Part shown: piece by piece, positions 51,609 to 63,876 of the stretch
Position numbering within the stretch: position 1 is the first letter of the stretch
How the letters are laid out: every line of letters begins with the position of its first letter
DNA from: Tachypleus tridentatus
Taxonomy: Eukaryota > Arthropoda > Merostomata > Xiphosura > Limulidae
Reading direction: 5' to 3'
DNA: 64,000 bases
Assembly: GCF_004210375.1 (NCBI RefSeq)
Contig: NC_134825.1
Coordinates: 76,107,921-76,171,920 of the forward strand
Notes under the pieces: generated by a model
What the model saw: only the letters and a program-made list of their open reading frames with translations
Told to the model about the DNA's origin: nothing
Database searches by the model: none
Position numbers and translations under genes: made by a program

Positions 51609-52254
51609 GTGTGTTTCTTCAATATTGATATTGTTTTAATTTTTTAAAAAAAGTGTATCTTATGAAAGAATGGTATAATAAAAATGATACCCACAGGATA
51701 TCTGTGCAAAACCTTTTTGATTTTGTTGGATTTTATCTTACTTCTTCATTAATTAAGTAAAAGTCTAGGCTGTTATATAAAATGACCAGTGCATTACTTT
51801 ATAACAAGATGTTAAAATTAAATTTTGTGGAAGTGATATAGTAGTCCCTATATATTAAAAACTTTGATTTTAAGCCCAAATTGCAAATGTTATTATGTGT
51901 AAACTGTTCACAAGGAAAATAGATCACTTGTTTCACAGAAAAGTTTTTGAAAAATTGTTTGTATTAAATATTACTAAACTAATGCTCTGTTTTATTGCAG
52001 TGTGCTATATTAAGACTCAGAAGTGCTGTTTTTGTTTTAGTGGTAACAATTTTGCTATTTTTGTGTATGTAAATTAAAAGGCTTTCAAGAAAGGCTGAAC
52101 GATAAACTTGCTAGTGTTTGAATTACATACTTTGATTTGTGTTCAACGTACAAAAATTATTTACATTGTCTGGTTCATATCTTCATTATTATTAAGGTTC
52201 TTCAGTTTGCTTTTTCTGAGCTAGTGTATTTGTAATGTTTTATTTTTGTTACAG
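51609..52254 (+). other. GIGYF intron 11
   Basis: A 646-bp AT-rich intron. A 60-codon frame at 51895-52077 has no recognisable features. Confidence 0.7.
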
Positions 52255-52356
52255 GTCCTTTCACCTCTCCAGAAATGCTAGAATGGTTCAGAATGGGCTA
52301 CTTTAGTATGGCTTTGATGGTGAGGCGAGGATGTGATGAAAGGTTTGCTCAGCTAG
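52255..52356 (+). CDS. Gigyf: GIGYF exon 12 (GYF signature)
   Basis: A 102-nt exon between gttacag and gtgagt. It encodes GPFTSPEMLEWFRMGYF followed by SMALMVRRGCDERFAQL. This is the signature GP[FY]-x4-M-x2-W-x3-GYF that forms the ligand pocket. All signature residues are present. Phase 1 in and out, frame intact. Confidence 0.97.
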
Positions 52357-52716
52357 GTGAGTTACAATGCAAAAGCAGTTAGTAATTTGGCAATAAGCGT
52401 TGTAAAATTCTTAAATATTTATTTTATATTTTGACTTAAAATATTTTTGTTACATTTCCTTTGTTAGCCAATTTTCTGGTGTTTTCATGTGAAGTTTTAT
52501 GAGGGAAGAAGGAGGATAATAAAAATGAACTGTAGCTGTCCTTAAAAACAAGAAGAGGGGACTTTAACCTGTTGACTGCCAAATATTTCAACTGCTACGG
52601 CAGCTCCTATGCGGGTTTGTTTCTGCAAAATTGAGTAATTTTAAGTAGGTCAAATGCATGTATGGTGCTGACATCTAGCATTGAAGTTAGGTAATATTGA
52701 AAACGAATTATCTTAT

Positions 52717-52860
52717 CCTTGGCACTGTGTTACCGAGTTGCTTGGACGAGTTATCTTGTCTACGGCACTGTGTTACCGATTTGCTTGGACGAAGTTATCT
52801 CGCTTCACGGCACTGTGTTACCGATCGGCTTGGACGAGTTATCTTGTCTACGGCACTGAG
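52717..52860 (+). repeat. 43-bp minisatellite, about 3.3 units
   Basis: Units read ggcactgtgttaccga...gcttggacgagttatcttgt, differing by a few substitutions and small indels. A further part-unit lies at 53103-53138. The units are CpG-containing and GC-richer than the intron. Confidence 0.85.
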
Positions 52861-53377
52861 CAGGTTAAAACTAGGAAAATTTTTTTTGTAGATTTTGGTG
52901 AATTGATGGTGATTAACCAGAAACTAGAAATTATAGCTAAAGTAGCAGGAAATAATTTAGATTTCAAAACTAAAAAAAGGAAAATATACTACAGTTATAC
53001 TTTTTTCTTTAAATATTTTATTAATTTTACTTTCAGTCATTTAAAATTAAAAAACTAAATATAGATTAGACATGTATTCATAAACTGGGGTTAAAATTAA
53101 TGGATCGGCTTGGACGAGTTATCTTGTCTACGGCACTGAACAGGTGAAAACTAGGAAAATTTTTTTGTAGATTTTGGTGAATTGATGGTGATTAACCAGA
53201 AACTAGAAATTATAGCTAAAGTAGCAGGAAATAATTTAGATTTCAAAACTCAAAAAATGAAAATGTACTACAGTTATCATTTTTCTTTAAATATTTTATT
53301 AATTTTACTTTCAGTGATTTAAAATTAAAAAACTAAATATAGATTAGATATGTATTCATAAACTGGGGTTAAAATTA
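52823..53377 (+). repeat. Two-copy tandem duplication, period 280 bp
   Basis: gatcggcttggacgagttat occurs at 52823 and 53103, and the ~275 bases after each are nearly identical, ending with aaactggggttaaaatta. The few differences suggest a recent duplication. A 125-codon frame over copy 1 (52681-53058) is low-complexity and probably not a gene. Confidence 0.9.
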
Positions 53378-54046
53378 CTGCTTTTTGTTTTAATAATTGC
53401 ACATTGAATTGATCAAACACATATTTCATTGAAAAATGTCACTTATTTAATGCATTATAGGGACAAGAAATGTATATCACACATTTCAAATTTAGATAGT
53501 AAAGATTTAAAACCATATACAAAGTAGAATAGGATCTCATTAAAACATTTGTTCCTATGGAATTTAAATTTGAACATCATTGTCATTAATTCTGCTAATT
53601 TTAGTGGAATAATGTTTTGTCTAGTATATTAATTTGAACTGTATTAAAACATTCTTGGATAAAACAGCAACTTAGTTGTCTAACAAATTAAAAGTATTAA
53701 GTTATTAATAATTTTTAAGATTTAAAAACTGGTTAAAATAGTTTTTGTTTGTATTTTAGGGATGCTCCTAGAGAAGCTGTGTAATTAAATAAACTAATAA
53801 TTCGGCATTATAAGATAATTTCTTTCTAGTTTTAAAATGTCCTCTGTACAGCAGTATGCACTACAGAAATTAAATCGTATATCATTTGTGAATTCTGTAT
53901 CTTTCAATAGATGTAGTGCATTCATAAATTTGTTACTTGTGTAAGTTCATCCATGAGATTCTGAAATACATGCATGACATAAAATAATTATTACATGTAG
54001 ATAATGCTCACTCTGGTCAAGCAAAACAATATTTTTAATCATCTAG

Positions 54047-54111
54047 GTGAACTTATCAAGAGTTGGAATAGAGTTCCGTTTAGTTCAGGACCTAATCCAC
54101 CTCCTCTCAGG
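54047..54111 (+). CDS. Gigyf: GIGYF exon 13 (end of GYF domain)
   Basis: A 65-nt exon between atctag and gtaagg. It encodes GELIKSWNRVPFSSGPNPPP then LR, matching the family's G-[DE]-[IL]-[MI]-K-x-W-x-R-VPFS-x-GP-x-PPP. This closes the GYF domain. Phase 1 in, phase 0 out. Confidence 0.96.
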
Positions 54112-57100
54112 GTAAGGAATTAGTATAAAAAATTTGAAACTACCTGAATGAGTAATGAAAAACTTTATTGTAATAAAATTTTCTTCCTTTATTCATTCAT
54201 GCCATCTCCAAACTCTTCTTTTCTAAAAAATAGTTCTCATCATTAAATTTAAGAACTCTAGAGACAGTTAATCTGTGATAAGATTAAACAAGGTGTTTTT
54301 AAGGTCAGTTTTCTAGAAATGTTGATTTTTCTAATTTAGTTATTGAGATTTTTTTTCTAAACAAATATTGTCAGTTGATTTAGTAATTTTAAAGCTAAGT
54401 GAAAAAGAAATGCTAAATTTATTTCTAATAATTGTATTAAAATATATTACTTTTATTCTGCTGAAAAGCCTTTACTATTATTTATAAAAATGCTTTAATA
54501 AAATTAATGTTTAGTAATTAAGCTGTTGTACTTGGAGCCAGTCAGTTGTTCATTTTGTAAACAAATTTTTAAATGTATGTTTTAAAATATTATGTTAAAA
54601 TACTTTCAAGTTGAAAAGAGAACATCTTTAAAATGCACAATAAGGATTTGATACTATTGTATATTGTTTGGAATAATAACATTATTTAGTCAAGCAAGAG
54701 ACTAATCTATTTATTTTCTCTCCTAAGCAAGTGTAGGCAAATATCCATAGATGTTAGAAGTAAATCCTAGTTATTATTTGGCATTTAAAAGATGTGAGAA
54801 GGACATTAATGAACTGAAAGGAAAATATTTTATCTTAAAACTGTCACATTTTTTTGTATACCTTCAAATTAATATCTCTGTTCATAATAGCTTGAAGAAA
54901 GAGTGGTTGGGGGACCAAAAAAAACAAGGAAACACAGAGACATAGTGATTGTATGATCTCTGTGAGCTATGTTTTACACAGAGACATAGTGATTGTATGA
55001 TCTCTGTGAGCTATGTTTTACACAGAGACATAGTGATTGTATGATCTCTGTGAGCTATGTTTTACACAGAGACATAGTGATTGTATGATCTCTGCGAGCT
55101 ATGTTTTACACAGAGACATAGTGATTGTATGATCTCTGAGAGCTATGTTTTACACAGAGACATAGTGATTGTATGATCTCTGCAGCTATGTTTTACACAG
55201 AGACAGTGATTGTATGATCTCTGCGAGCTATGTTTTACACAGAGACAGTGATTGTATGATCTCTGCGAGCTATGTTTTACACAGAGACGTAGTGATTGTA
55301 TGATCTCTGCGAGCTATGTTTTACACAGAGACGTAGTGATTGTATGATCTCTGCGAGCTATGTTTTACACAGAGACGAGTGATTGTATGATCTCTGCGAG
55401 CTATGTTTTACACAGAGACGTAGTGATTGTATGATCTCTGTGAGCTATGTTTTACACAGAGACATAGTGATTGTATGATCTCTGTGAGCTATGTTTTACA
55501 CAGAGACATAGTGATTGTATGATCTCTGCGTAGCTATGTTTTACACAGAGACATAGTGATTGTATGATCTCTGCGAGCTATGTTTTACACAGAGACATAG
55601 TGATTGTATGATCTCTGCGAGCTATGTTTTACACAGAGACATAGTGATTGTATGATCTCTGTGAGCTATGTTTTACACAGAGACATAGTGATTGTATGAT
55701 CTCATGCGAGCTATGTTTTACACAGAGACATAGTGATTGTATGATCTCTGCGAGCTATGTTTTACACAGAGACATAGTGATTGTATGATCTCTGCGAGCT
55801 ATGTTTTACACAGAGACATAGTGATTGTATGATCTCATGAGCTATGTTTTACACAGAGACATAGTGATTGTATGATCTCTGCGAAGCTATGTTTTACACA
55901 GAGACATAGTGATTGTATGATCTCTGCGAGCTATGTTTTACACAGAGACAGTGATTGTATGATCTCTGTGAGCTATGTTTTACACAGAGACAGTGATTGT
56001 ATGATCTCTGTGAGCTATGTTTTACACAGAGACAGTGATTGTATGATCTCTGCGAGCTATGTTTTACACAGAGACATAGTGATTGTATGATCTCTGCGAG
56101 CTATGTTTTACACAGAGACATAGTGATTGTATGATCTCTGCGAGCTATGTTTTACAGAAAATACATGATAAATGTTTTAAAGTTTGTTATTGACAGTATA
56201 ATACCTGTATCAAGTACTTGTACAAATAAATACTAATGTATTTTCAGTTCAAAATATTCTTCAAATTATTACATGCTTGAAAATATTTTACTTATAATTA
56301 TTTGAAATATGTTTATATCAACATATACAATTACACCTCATTCTTGTAAGCCTCATTTAAAGACAGTTCACACACTAAACATGGCATTAAAAGGTAATAA
56401 AGCATAATTTTCCCTTTTACTCCTGGTACAAAAAAGCATTATCAAATAAAATACTTGTGTAGAGATTTAGTGTTTTATTTCATTAATCATTCTTCTACCT
56501 TTTGTAGTGTAAATAACATTATATCACATCTCGCACATCATTGCTGGAAAAATGAATGCTCATAAACAGGGATGTTGTGTGCACACATTTACCCAGTATA
56601 CATGTGGAAGCTGACCTCTGTAATTTAAATGACATGCTCAATAAAATTAGGCTGCTCAGTTAAATTTCTGAGTTTAAAATAGGGTTTAACCTTAAAGGCT
56701 AAATGAAACTGGTCTCATTTCAGCCAGTATCTTAAGGACTGAAATCAGATTAAATTCATTTGAATGATATATTTTAATATCCCTAATCCATTTTAAATTC
56801 CAATATGTAAGATAATGAATTTTAAAAACATGAACATTGTTTTCTTACTCTCTCTCTTTTTTTAATTATTATTTTGATCCAACTTTCCCTGCCTTCTGTA
56901 ATTGGTTGACACTGATTTACAGTATAATTTGAAGTTATATAATGTAAGAGTTGTAATAGCTGTTATGAACAAAAGAAATCATTCATTTTGCAAGTGTGGG
57001 AGAGGATAGAAAAATGCTAGAATTCAAGAAGAAAAGATAGTAATTCTTACTTTGAACTAATTTGCAGTAAAACAAGGATTGAAGATATGAGTAATAAAAA

Positions 57101-57701
57101 GAAAACCCTAAATATAAGCCTTATATGGCAACATAATAAATTTAAAAAAAAATATTTTCTTTTAATAATAATGCAGTGTGTTAGGAATATATTTTGAAAA
57201 TTTAGCAAAGTGAAAGAGCAGAAATATAGGTTTTTGTATCAATTAACTTAGTGATGAAAAATGCAATGCTCAGCTTAGTGTTTCATGGGTTTAAAACTAT
57301 TAAAAATGTCCATTTTTAGATATTTTGTATTATGAGATGTGCACCTATTGACTCAAGAATTTTATGTTAGAGAAAAGTTAGTGTTCATTATTTTTTATTA
57401 TGAGACATGAATTTATGAGATAAAATGTATGAAATAATTTAAATTGTTGGATACTGTGTTATGAAACATGCATCAAAGTATTATATAGTAAAGAGCATTT
57501 GTTGTTTTGCATCAGCCAATTCAGGAATTTTATAGGATGAAAAGTGTATTAATCTAACTTTAATCAAAGAATAGCAGTGTTAATTATTTTGAATAGAGAT
57601 TCCTTATATTTCATAGAGACTGGTAGTCAGTACTTACTAATAATAATGAAGTACAATACAGTTATTCCTATGGTATAAAAATCTGCATCTTAATTTTGCA
57701 G
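54112..57701 (+). other. GIGYF intron 13
   Basis: A 3.6-kb intron carrying the 44-bp satellite array at 54932-56157. The flanks 54112-54931 and 56158-57701 are AT-rich with nothing recognised. Confidence 0.85.
54932..56157 (+). repeat. 44-bp satellite array, about 28 units
   Basis: The unit is acacagagacatagtgattg followed by tatgatctct[gt/gc]gagctatgtttt. Period 44, for example starts at 54932 and 54976. Variants lack AT after gagac, giving 42-bp units, or swap TG/CG before agc. Each unit holds two overlapping inverted pairs: cacagaga with tctctgtg, and acatag with ctatgt. Units are nearly identical and uninterrupted by unique spacers, so this is a tandem satellite. A 72-codon frame at 55872-56090 is only the repeat read through. 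Confidence 0.98.
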
Positions 57702-57865
57702 GCTGGCCCACCCCTAACCATACCCTTAACCATTCCGATGACAACCACCTTGCCTCAGGGTGGAGTCCACCCTCTCATAACTCAACCTACAGACCAAGAA
57801 CAAAAGTTAAGGCTATTACAAACTCAACTTCTCCAACATCAGCTTCAACAGAGCGTACTACAAAG
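57702..57865 (+). CDS. Gigyf: GIGYF exon 14 (proline/threonine linker and Q-rich start)
   Basis: A 164-nt exon between tttgcag and gtaaaa. It encodes AGPPLTIPLTIPMTTTLPQG, then DQEQKLRLLQTQLLQHQLQQ and SVLQ. The position matches the region after the family GYF domain where a short Pro-rich linker leads into the Q-rich helix (QYQQFLIQQQ in human). Phase 0 in, phase 2 out, frame intact. Confidence 0.9.
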
Positions 57866-58296
57866 GTAAAATCATTTTGCATTTTGTTATTTTACAAAGC
57901 TTGATTTTAGTTTCTCCATAAGTTGCTTATTAAAATTAAATCTTCATGAATTTATTTATTACAAATTTTACGCAGGTATTGCTTGATTTATGAATGTTAT
58001 TTTTAACATTTCTTGCTAGAACATAACATAAAATAAACTAGTTTACAGGCATGATTTTCAGTTTGCTTTTGAATTTTTCACTATAACAAAAATTTACATA
58101 AGTTGTAAGAAATGTTTGCTTCTGATGAAACTGTTGTCCTTGTTAATCCTACTGATACAGCTTGAAGGCCATACTATCATATTTCTGGACTTGCATTCAA
58201 AATTTTATTGAATTACCAATTTATGAATATGTGTCAATAAGTTTGGTATCAAATTGTAGATAATTCAAACTTTAGTATCATACATTAGTTAACTTC

Positions 58297-59385
58297 TTAA
58301 CTCTCTCAGTATGTGCTTAGTCTGTATAACTGACCACATGACCTCTTTGTACTCATTTTAAAGCCATTTTAGATTTAATACTTTTAACTTTAAATATACT
58401 GTGTATAACTTCACTGCATTTGGCATTCTTTCAGTTAATATTACAAGTCTTTCACATACAATAAAATCATAATTTTTAGTTAAGTGTTTTAGTAAAACAA
58501 AATAGTTGTCTATGAAATATTTAGTATTTGTTTTGAATAGTCTATGTTAAGAATAATTTTCTTGTTAAAATTCAAAATACTTTTCCTAATCTCAAAAATC
58601 TCAAATTATTTTTTGTAATCCCTAAAACCTCTTAAATGCATTTTAAACGTCTTTTTTTTTATCAGTAACACTTCATAGTTTAGCTGTTATTTTCAAAAAG
58701 GGATCAGTCAATTTGATCAATCTCATAACCACCAAAAAATTCAAAATAAATCAAAATTACCCGTTCTTTCTAGAATGACTTAAAAGCATAACATGAAATT
58801 ACATTTGTTTATCATAAGTAGCTCTAAGTTTAATAGAGTATACTTCTATTTATAATTAAATTTTATATTTTCATTGCTCTTCCCACTGTGTCCATGCTAT
58901 TTTAAACTGTAAATCACTCTGAGCATGTGCTGCTCATGTTACATTATTGAACTACGTTACCCTTGAGCTGCTACTACAAGCTGGAAGCTTACATGTATGT
59001 TTCATGAAATATATTTATCTTAATCTAATCGTAATTAATCTAAAAAGATCTAAATTTTTACATTTGAGTTACTTTTACAATTATATGTGAAGAATAAACA
59101 TGAAAAACAAGAAATAAAATACTTAACCAGCCTTCTTTCTTTTTCTTTCTTTTCTCAATTGGCTAAGATAGTCAACCCTTTACTGATCATAGTATTGCAC
59201 TTGATAATTATTTAAATAATGCATCAAACAATGTGGACCAATAACATGCAAAAAGGATACAAATTCCCATAATCAAAACTTTTCTGGCTTTCTAACTCCG
59301 ATAAGAGAAGTTACAAATCTATTCAAGCTAGTCATTAATTTTCCGACAGGAATAATGTTGGTACTCAGAGTGAAATTTACATTTA
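58297..59385 (-). repeat. Interspersed repeat family B, copy 3 (inverted)
   Basis: The reverse complement matches copies 1 and 2, for example gtaaatttcactctgagta near 59362-59380 and agactattcaaaacaaatac near 58540. The plus-strand left end, ttaactctctcagta, mirrors the gagagagttaa end of copy 2. Confidence 0.65.
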
Positions 59386-59985
59386 ACCATTTAGAACCGA
59401 CATGGTTCTCAGAATCTTTGCAAATAATTTTCATGGTAAATTCTCTTGTTTCATCTCAAATTTCAAATAGAAAGGTTAGACTTAAGTGATCTCAAAATTT
59501 CATATTTTTTAGACCCAAATACAGCTTAGTTACTAAGTTTGATAAATTATAGTGAAATCCTATGGTATTACTAGAGTAATTTATGATTTTGTTTCACATC
59601 CTCCACCTGCAAAATTTGATAAAGCTTAATAACCTAAGGCAAGCAGCAAATGAGTACAAAGCTTGTAATCAGAAGTGGTAATTATTCACTATACTTTGTT
59701 TACTGTGCTATGTTTTAAGAAAAGTAAGTTTCATTGCTTACTTGTAAATAGTAATAATGTGTGTGTGTGTGTGCATGTGCATATATATATATATAACAGA
59801 AATATAAATGTATGGTACAAAATACTAGTCCACTAAAACACAATCAAGTAGGCCACATTGTAAAGATTATAGTTTTATATTATTAGATACAGTAATGATT
59901 GCACATGTAGTGCATCACTGTAACTTCTGTAATGTTAGCCAAACAAGGTTGGAAAGTGAATATAATAAAAGTAATAAAAATAAAT

Positions 59986-60688
59986 GCAGAGTGTGCATAA
60001 AGTCCTTGTACAGTTTGAATCTTTAACTTCACTTCTATATAAGATATAAACAATCTGTAAAATAAAAAAGGAATTTTTCCAAAAAGTCAGGCATTTTCAA
60101 CAGCATGAATAAAATGATAGCAGAAAGCTAATCTTGCATGGTAGCCTTCTTACAACAACAGTTGGTGGATGTGAATCATGTGTGCTCACTTAAGTAATTT
60201 TGTTTTGAGAATTTTGTGAACTGTTGTTTTAGGTATATGTAATTCCAATTAAGCCTGCCTTACTGATTTTGTGGACTATTTGTAAAAGCCTGCTCAAAAG
60301 ACAACACAGTCTCATTATTTACTCTGTCTTCCATTTCGTGGCTTATCATCAGTGGAACCAATTCCTTATTTTTTCATCCAGTTTTGAATTACATTTCTGT
60401 GAGGCATTTCCTTGTTGCAATGAAATCTAAATTTTCTTCTGAAAGCTGATGTAGACTTCAGCTTAGCTAGTTAGAGAACACAATTGATCTTTTCATTTGA
60501 AGCCATTCAATGTAGTAAAGAGTTTATTACCTGGAAAATAAGAATTAAATTAGAACAAATGAATCATTAATAATTTTATTTAAATTTTGAATAAATTCCT
60601 TTTAATTTTTTTTATAGATTGTTTATATCTTGTATAGAAGTAAAGTTATTAAAAATTAAAACTGCACAAGGACTTTGTGAACACCTTG
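59986..60688 (-). mobile_element. Tc1/mariner-type TIR transposon remnant, 0.7 kb
   Basis: The left end gtgtgcataaagtccttgta and the inverted right end gtgttcacaaagtccttgtg continue as matching TIRs of about 75-80 bp (both reach aagatataaacaatct). TA follows the right end at 60689-60690. A minus-strand remnant near 60460-60310 reads RFHCNKEMPHRNVIQNWMKK then GSTDDKPRNGRQSK, resembling the N-terminal DNA-binding part of a mariner-superfamily transposase. The catalytic domain is gone. Confidence 0.75.
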
Positions 60689-62188
60689 TATATTATGAGA
60701 TTTAAGTTATGTATACTAACCATTTATGTTTTGTGTTATCATTTTAGAATGACTACAAATTATAAACTAATAATATTTGCTCATTTTTATAGCGGTTACA
60801 AGGTCAATCAAATTGACCAAATCTTTACAGTGATACAATAGTAAGAATAACAGTATTTTTCTCTGAAAAAACATTTGCAGGTTATAAAGATTTTACATAT
60901 AGAATTTAAAACTTTCAGATGCAAAAGTATTTTGAAGTTTAAAATCAAAATTACTTTACATGTTGAGTAACTGACATTCCAAAAGGAAAAAAAAGACATG
61001 AGAAAACATTAGTTATAAATTCTTAAAATAGAATAAATAAATAAAATATTTGGCTTACAAAAGCTTTGTAATGTGTACTGATAATATACAAAATTTCATT
61101 AATATATGCTTAATTATTTAAAAGAACTCTACACAAAGATCTTGCATAGCATATGAACATCAGTCAGCATTTGTTCTCCATCCTGTGTCTAACACTGTGA
61201 TTTGTGTTGTTTTTTTATCAGCCTCAAGAGTCTGATAAAAGACTTTCCTCAGACTTAATTGTTGCCCCAGCAGAACTTTCTTCTCAGACAATAATGCTGA
61301 ATATAAAAATGGGTGTAATGAAACATAGTGTAGTTCTTGGTCAAGAATGCATCTCCTAATTTTTCTGTTTTCTGTTTTTTTGTTTTGTTTTTTGTTATAT
61401 GTTACATTCTCCAAAAAGAATCCCCTTTGTAAATCAAGGGATACCTGTAGTATTATATTGGATGTAGAACATGTCTGTCACTGTTTTTTTTTTCTGTTCA
61501 ATACTGTTACAATATCAAATGTTATGGAAGTTTTTTTTTTAAATGAACTGTGTACTTAATTACATAAAAAGCATATTTATACCAAAAATACTAGATGTTG
61601 CTCTTAAGTCACTATTTTCTGTAAGTACTTGTTCAGAAATTGTAAATATAGATTATAAGTTGTTAAAGTAACCCATTTGTTATATTTTATATATTTTCAT
61701 TTAAAATGCTGTTTTTATATTTCTCATTAAACTTGATATCTAATTTGACATTCAAATTATTTTAAAATTTTTCCAAATTCAAAAATAGCATAGTTTAAAT
61801 TAAAAATATAAATATTCAACTAGAATAAATTAAACTCTCATTATCCATTTCCAATTCTTCTATTTAAAAAAATAGAAAATGTGTTTACGATTGATATTTT
61901 TAAGTTTTAAAACCATACAAATGACTTAATTACTTAGGTTTAAAACATCATAAAAAATATCCACATTTTTTTTAAACACATTAAATAATGTTTATTACAT
62001 TATAATGATTTAGAACAATATAAGGAAGTTAGTTATTGCCATTCATTATGATTATGAACAGAAGGCATGTTACAAAATATTGCATTAACATGCATTCCAA
62101 TTTCATAGAACAATTTTAGAAGAGTTACTAAAAAAAAAGCATTTTCTCCGAACTATACTCAAAGAAATTATTTATTATTCTTGTGCAG

Positions 62189-62290
62189 TCACCTTATCAC
62201 TCAGTTAAAACAGCGTGAAGACTTCAACAACCTTAATCCTCAGCAACAACAGATACTAGTACAACAGCTTCTAGCCCAGCAGCTTTCAAG
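62189..62290 (+). CDS. Gigyf: GIGYF exon 15 (Q-rich)
   Basis: A 102-nt exon between gtgcag and gtttga. It encodes HLITQLKQREDFNNLNPQQQ and QILVQQLLAQQLS with split Ser and Arg codons at its ends. It matches the QQQKAALSSQQQQQLALLLQ-type helix of the family. Phase 2 in and out, frame intact. Confidence 0.9.
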
Positions 62291-63876
62291 GTTTGAAAAA
62301 TAAAATATAGAATTTGTAATTCTAGAATGTATGCTTTTTGAATTTTTTTTTCTTTCAAAAGTGACATTTCAAGTCTTTATTTGTTAGAATGCTCTGTAGG
62401 AGAGATTAAAGTAATTGGAACTTGTAGTAATGGTTTGTTTGTTAACATTATATTTAACTGTTTATAATGTTCTTTAATAATAATTGTTAGTTTTCAGTAG
62501 TATCTGCCATTTGGTATCTGTCTGAATCATTACTGTATTGGTAACTATACATTTGGTTCATTGATAAGAATTTGCATTTGAAAAAAGTGAACATAGAATG
62601 TAGAACCAATGTTTGTACTGTTTATGTATATTTCACATTTCCTGATTTTTTAGTTTGGTATGCTTTCTTGTATCATAACAAGTTTATTTCCCTTCACTAA
62701 AATCCTATGTATTTATTTTCCTTTGCTAAAACCTAAAATTTTATGTTCGGAAAAGTTTTAACTTCATTACTTGTTAGATAAAACTAGCTTTAACTTGAAA
62801 AGCTCAATGAGTACATTAAACATGGCCTTTTGTTAAAAGTGAAGTTGATTGCTGCTTTTTTTTTTGTAATTTGTTTTTGTACTTGTTGGAATTAACACTG
62901 TCTTTTTCATGGAGGATATATTCTGACAGCTAATTTTGTTTATTTTATTGAATATATATATATATTAAGTATATACTAGTTACTTCTATTTCAAAATTTA
63001 AAAGTTAAATAACTGCTGTGGTTTATATTTATACTGAAACAATGAACTACATGTTGTAACTTGTTACCCATTTAGTCATTATAAGTGATAGTCATGTACT
63101 AGTTTAATACTAGTAATAAGGAAAAGTAAAATATAAGAGTTGAAGTTAGGTGCTGACTGCCCTAAAAATCTAAAGTTTTGTGCAATGTGTGCATATTATG
63201 TCCTTCATGGCTGGGGTGGGGAGGGTGAGAACCTCCTGCTGCCCACTTCCTTGATAGTTACTGCCTTTGTACTTTGATATAATTTTCAGTCACCATTTTT
63301 CATTCTTCTAAACTTTCCTCAGGCCAACTCCTGCAGGAGGAATTGTTGATGCTCCCATCTTTTGGGTCCACTTTCATCTCTTCAGATGCCACTCCTAGGA
63401 TTGGGAATTAACCCAGTGAAAACCCTGATGGATCACCATTTTGGGGTCTTGCACCACACCAAACTGTAAGGGCTCAACAATCATTTCTGTTTTTTCTATG
63501 GGGTTATCCAGGTTCAAATTGCAGTCTTACAATATTCATGTTCATATGTTAATTTTGTATTGCTTCTTTTAAAATAGGATAAGTGTGTAGAAAGAATAAA
63601 TGTTGCAGCCAGCTTGTGAATGATTTTTTTTTAAGGAAATTTATATTTGGAATGCTGTAAAAGCAAGTATTAATTGTGTATAAGTGTGTATTTTTACATT
63701 TATTTTTTTTATAGGTTCTTTTAATGGTTACTTTTATATTTACTGCAACTGGCAATAGTAGAGCTGAATAAAAGTAATTGTGTATGGTATGCACAGTTAA
63801 TCAGTGTTTTTATTTATTTATTTATTATCATGTTTTTTTAAGGCTGAAAATAAAATGTTTTGATTTTCATCTATAG
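62291..63876 (+). other. GIGYF intron 15
   Basis: A 1.6-kb intron. Most is AT-rich. About 63190-63480 is clearly GC-richer, with gggtggggagggtgagaacc and ggccaactcctgcaggagga, and is probably an unidentified repeat fragment. Confidence 0.65.
63190..63480. repeat. GC-richer block, probable unclassified TE fragment
   Basis: The base composition differs sharply from the surrounding intron and resembles the GC-richer parts of the retroelements at 34495 and 45250. No domain or terminal repeat was recognised. Confidence 0.3.

Larger units (their letters stand above)
52357..54046 (+). other. GIGYF intron 12
   Basis: A 1.7-kb intron with a 43-bp minisatellite (52717-52860) and a two-copy 280-bp tandem duplication (52823-53377). 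The rest is AT-rich and unassigned. Confidence 0.8.
58150..61135 (+). repeat. Interspersed repeat family A, copy 2 (interrupted)
   Basis: The three pieces 58150-58296, 59386-59985 and 60689-61135 match 27160-28640 in order and orientation. Shared words include gtgaaatcctatggtattac (near 59555), aatactagtccact, and caaaattactttacatgttg. The interruptions are the family B copy and the TIR element. Confidence 0.8.
57866..62188 (+). other. GIGYF intron 14, nested repeats
   Basis: A 4.3-kb intron. A second family A copy (58150-61135) is split by an inverted family B copy (58297-59385) and by a 0.7-kb TIR transposon (59986-60688). A GT/AT microsatellite lies near 59757-59798. About 61140-62188 is AT-rich and unassigned. 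Confidence 0.8.

Noticed and set aside
52681-53058. 125-codon ORF over the minisatellite
   Set aside because: It is created by tandem repeats, lacks domain similarity and lies within an intron.
54932-56157. CRISPR-like array
   Set aside because: Units are contiguous and nearly identical with no unique spacers, in a eukaryotic intron. It is a tandem satellite.
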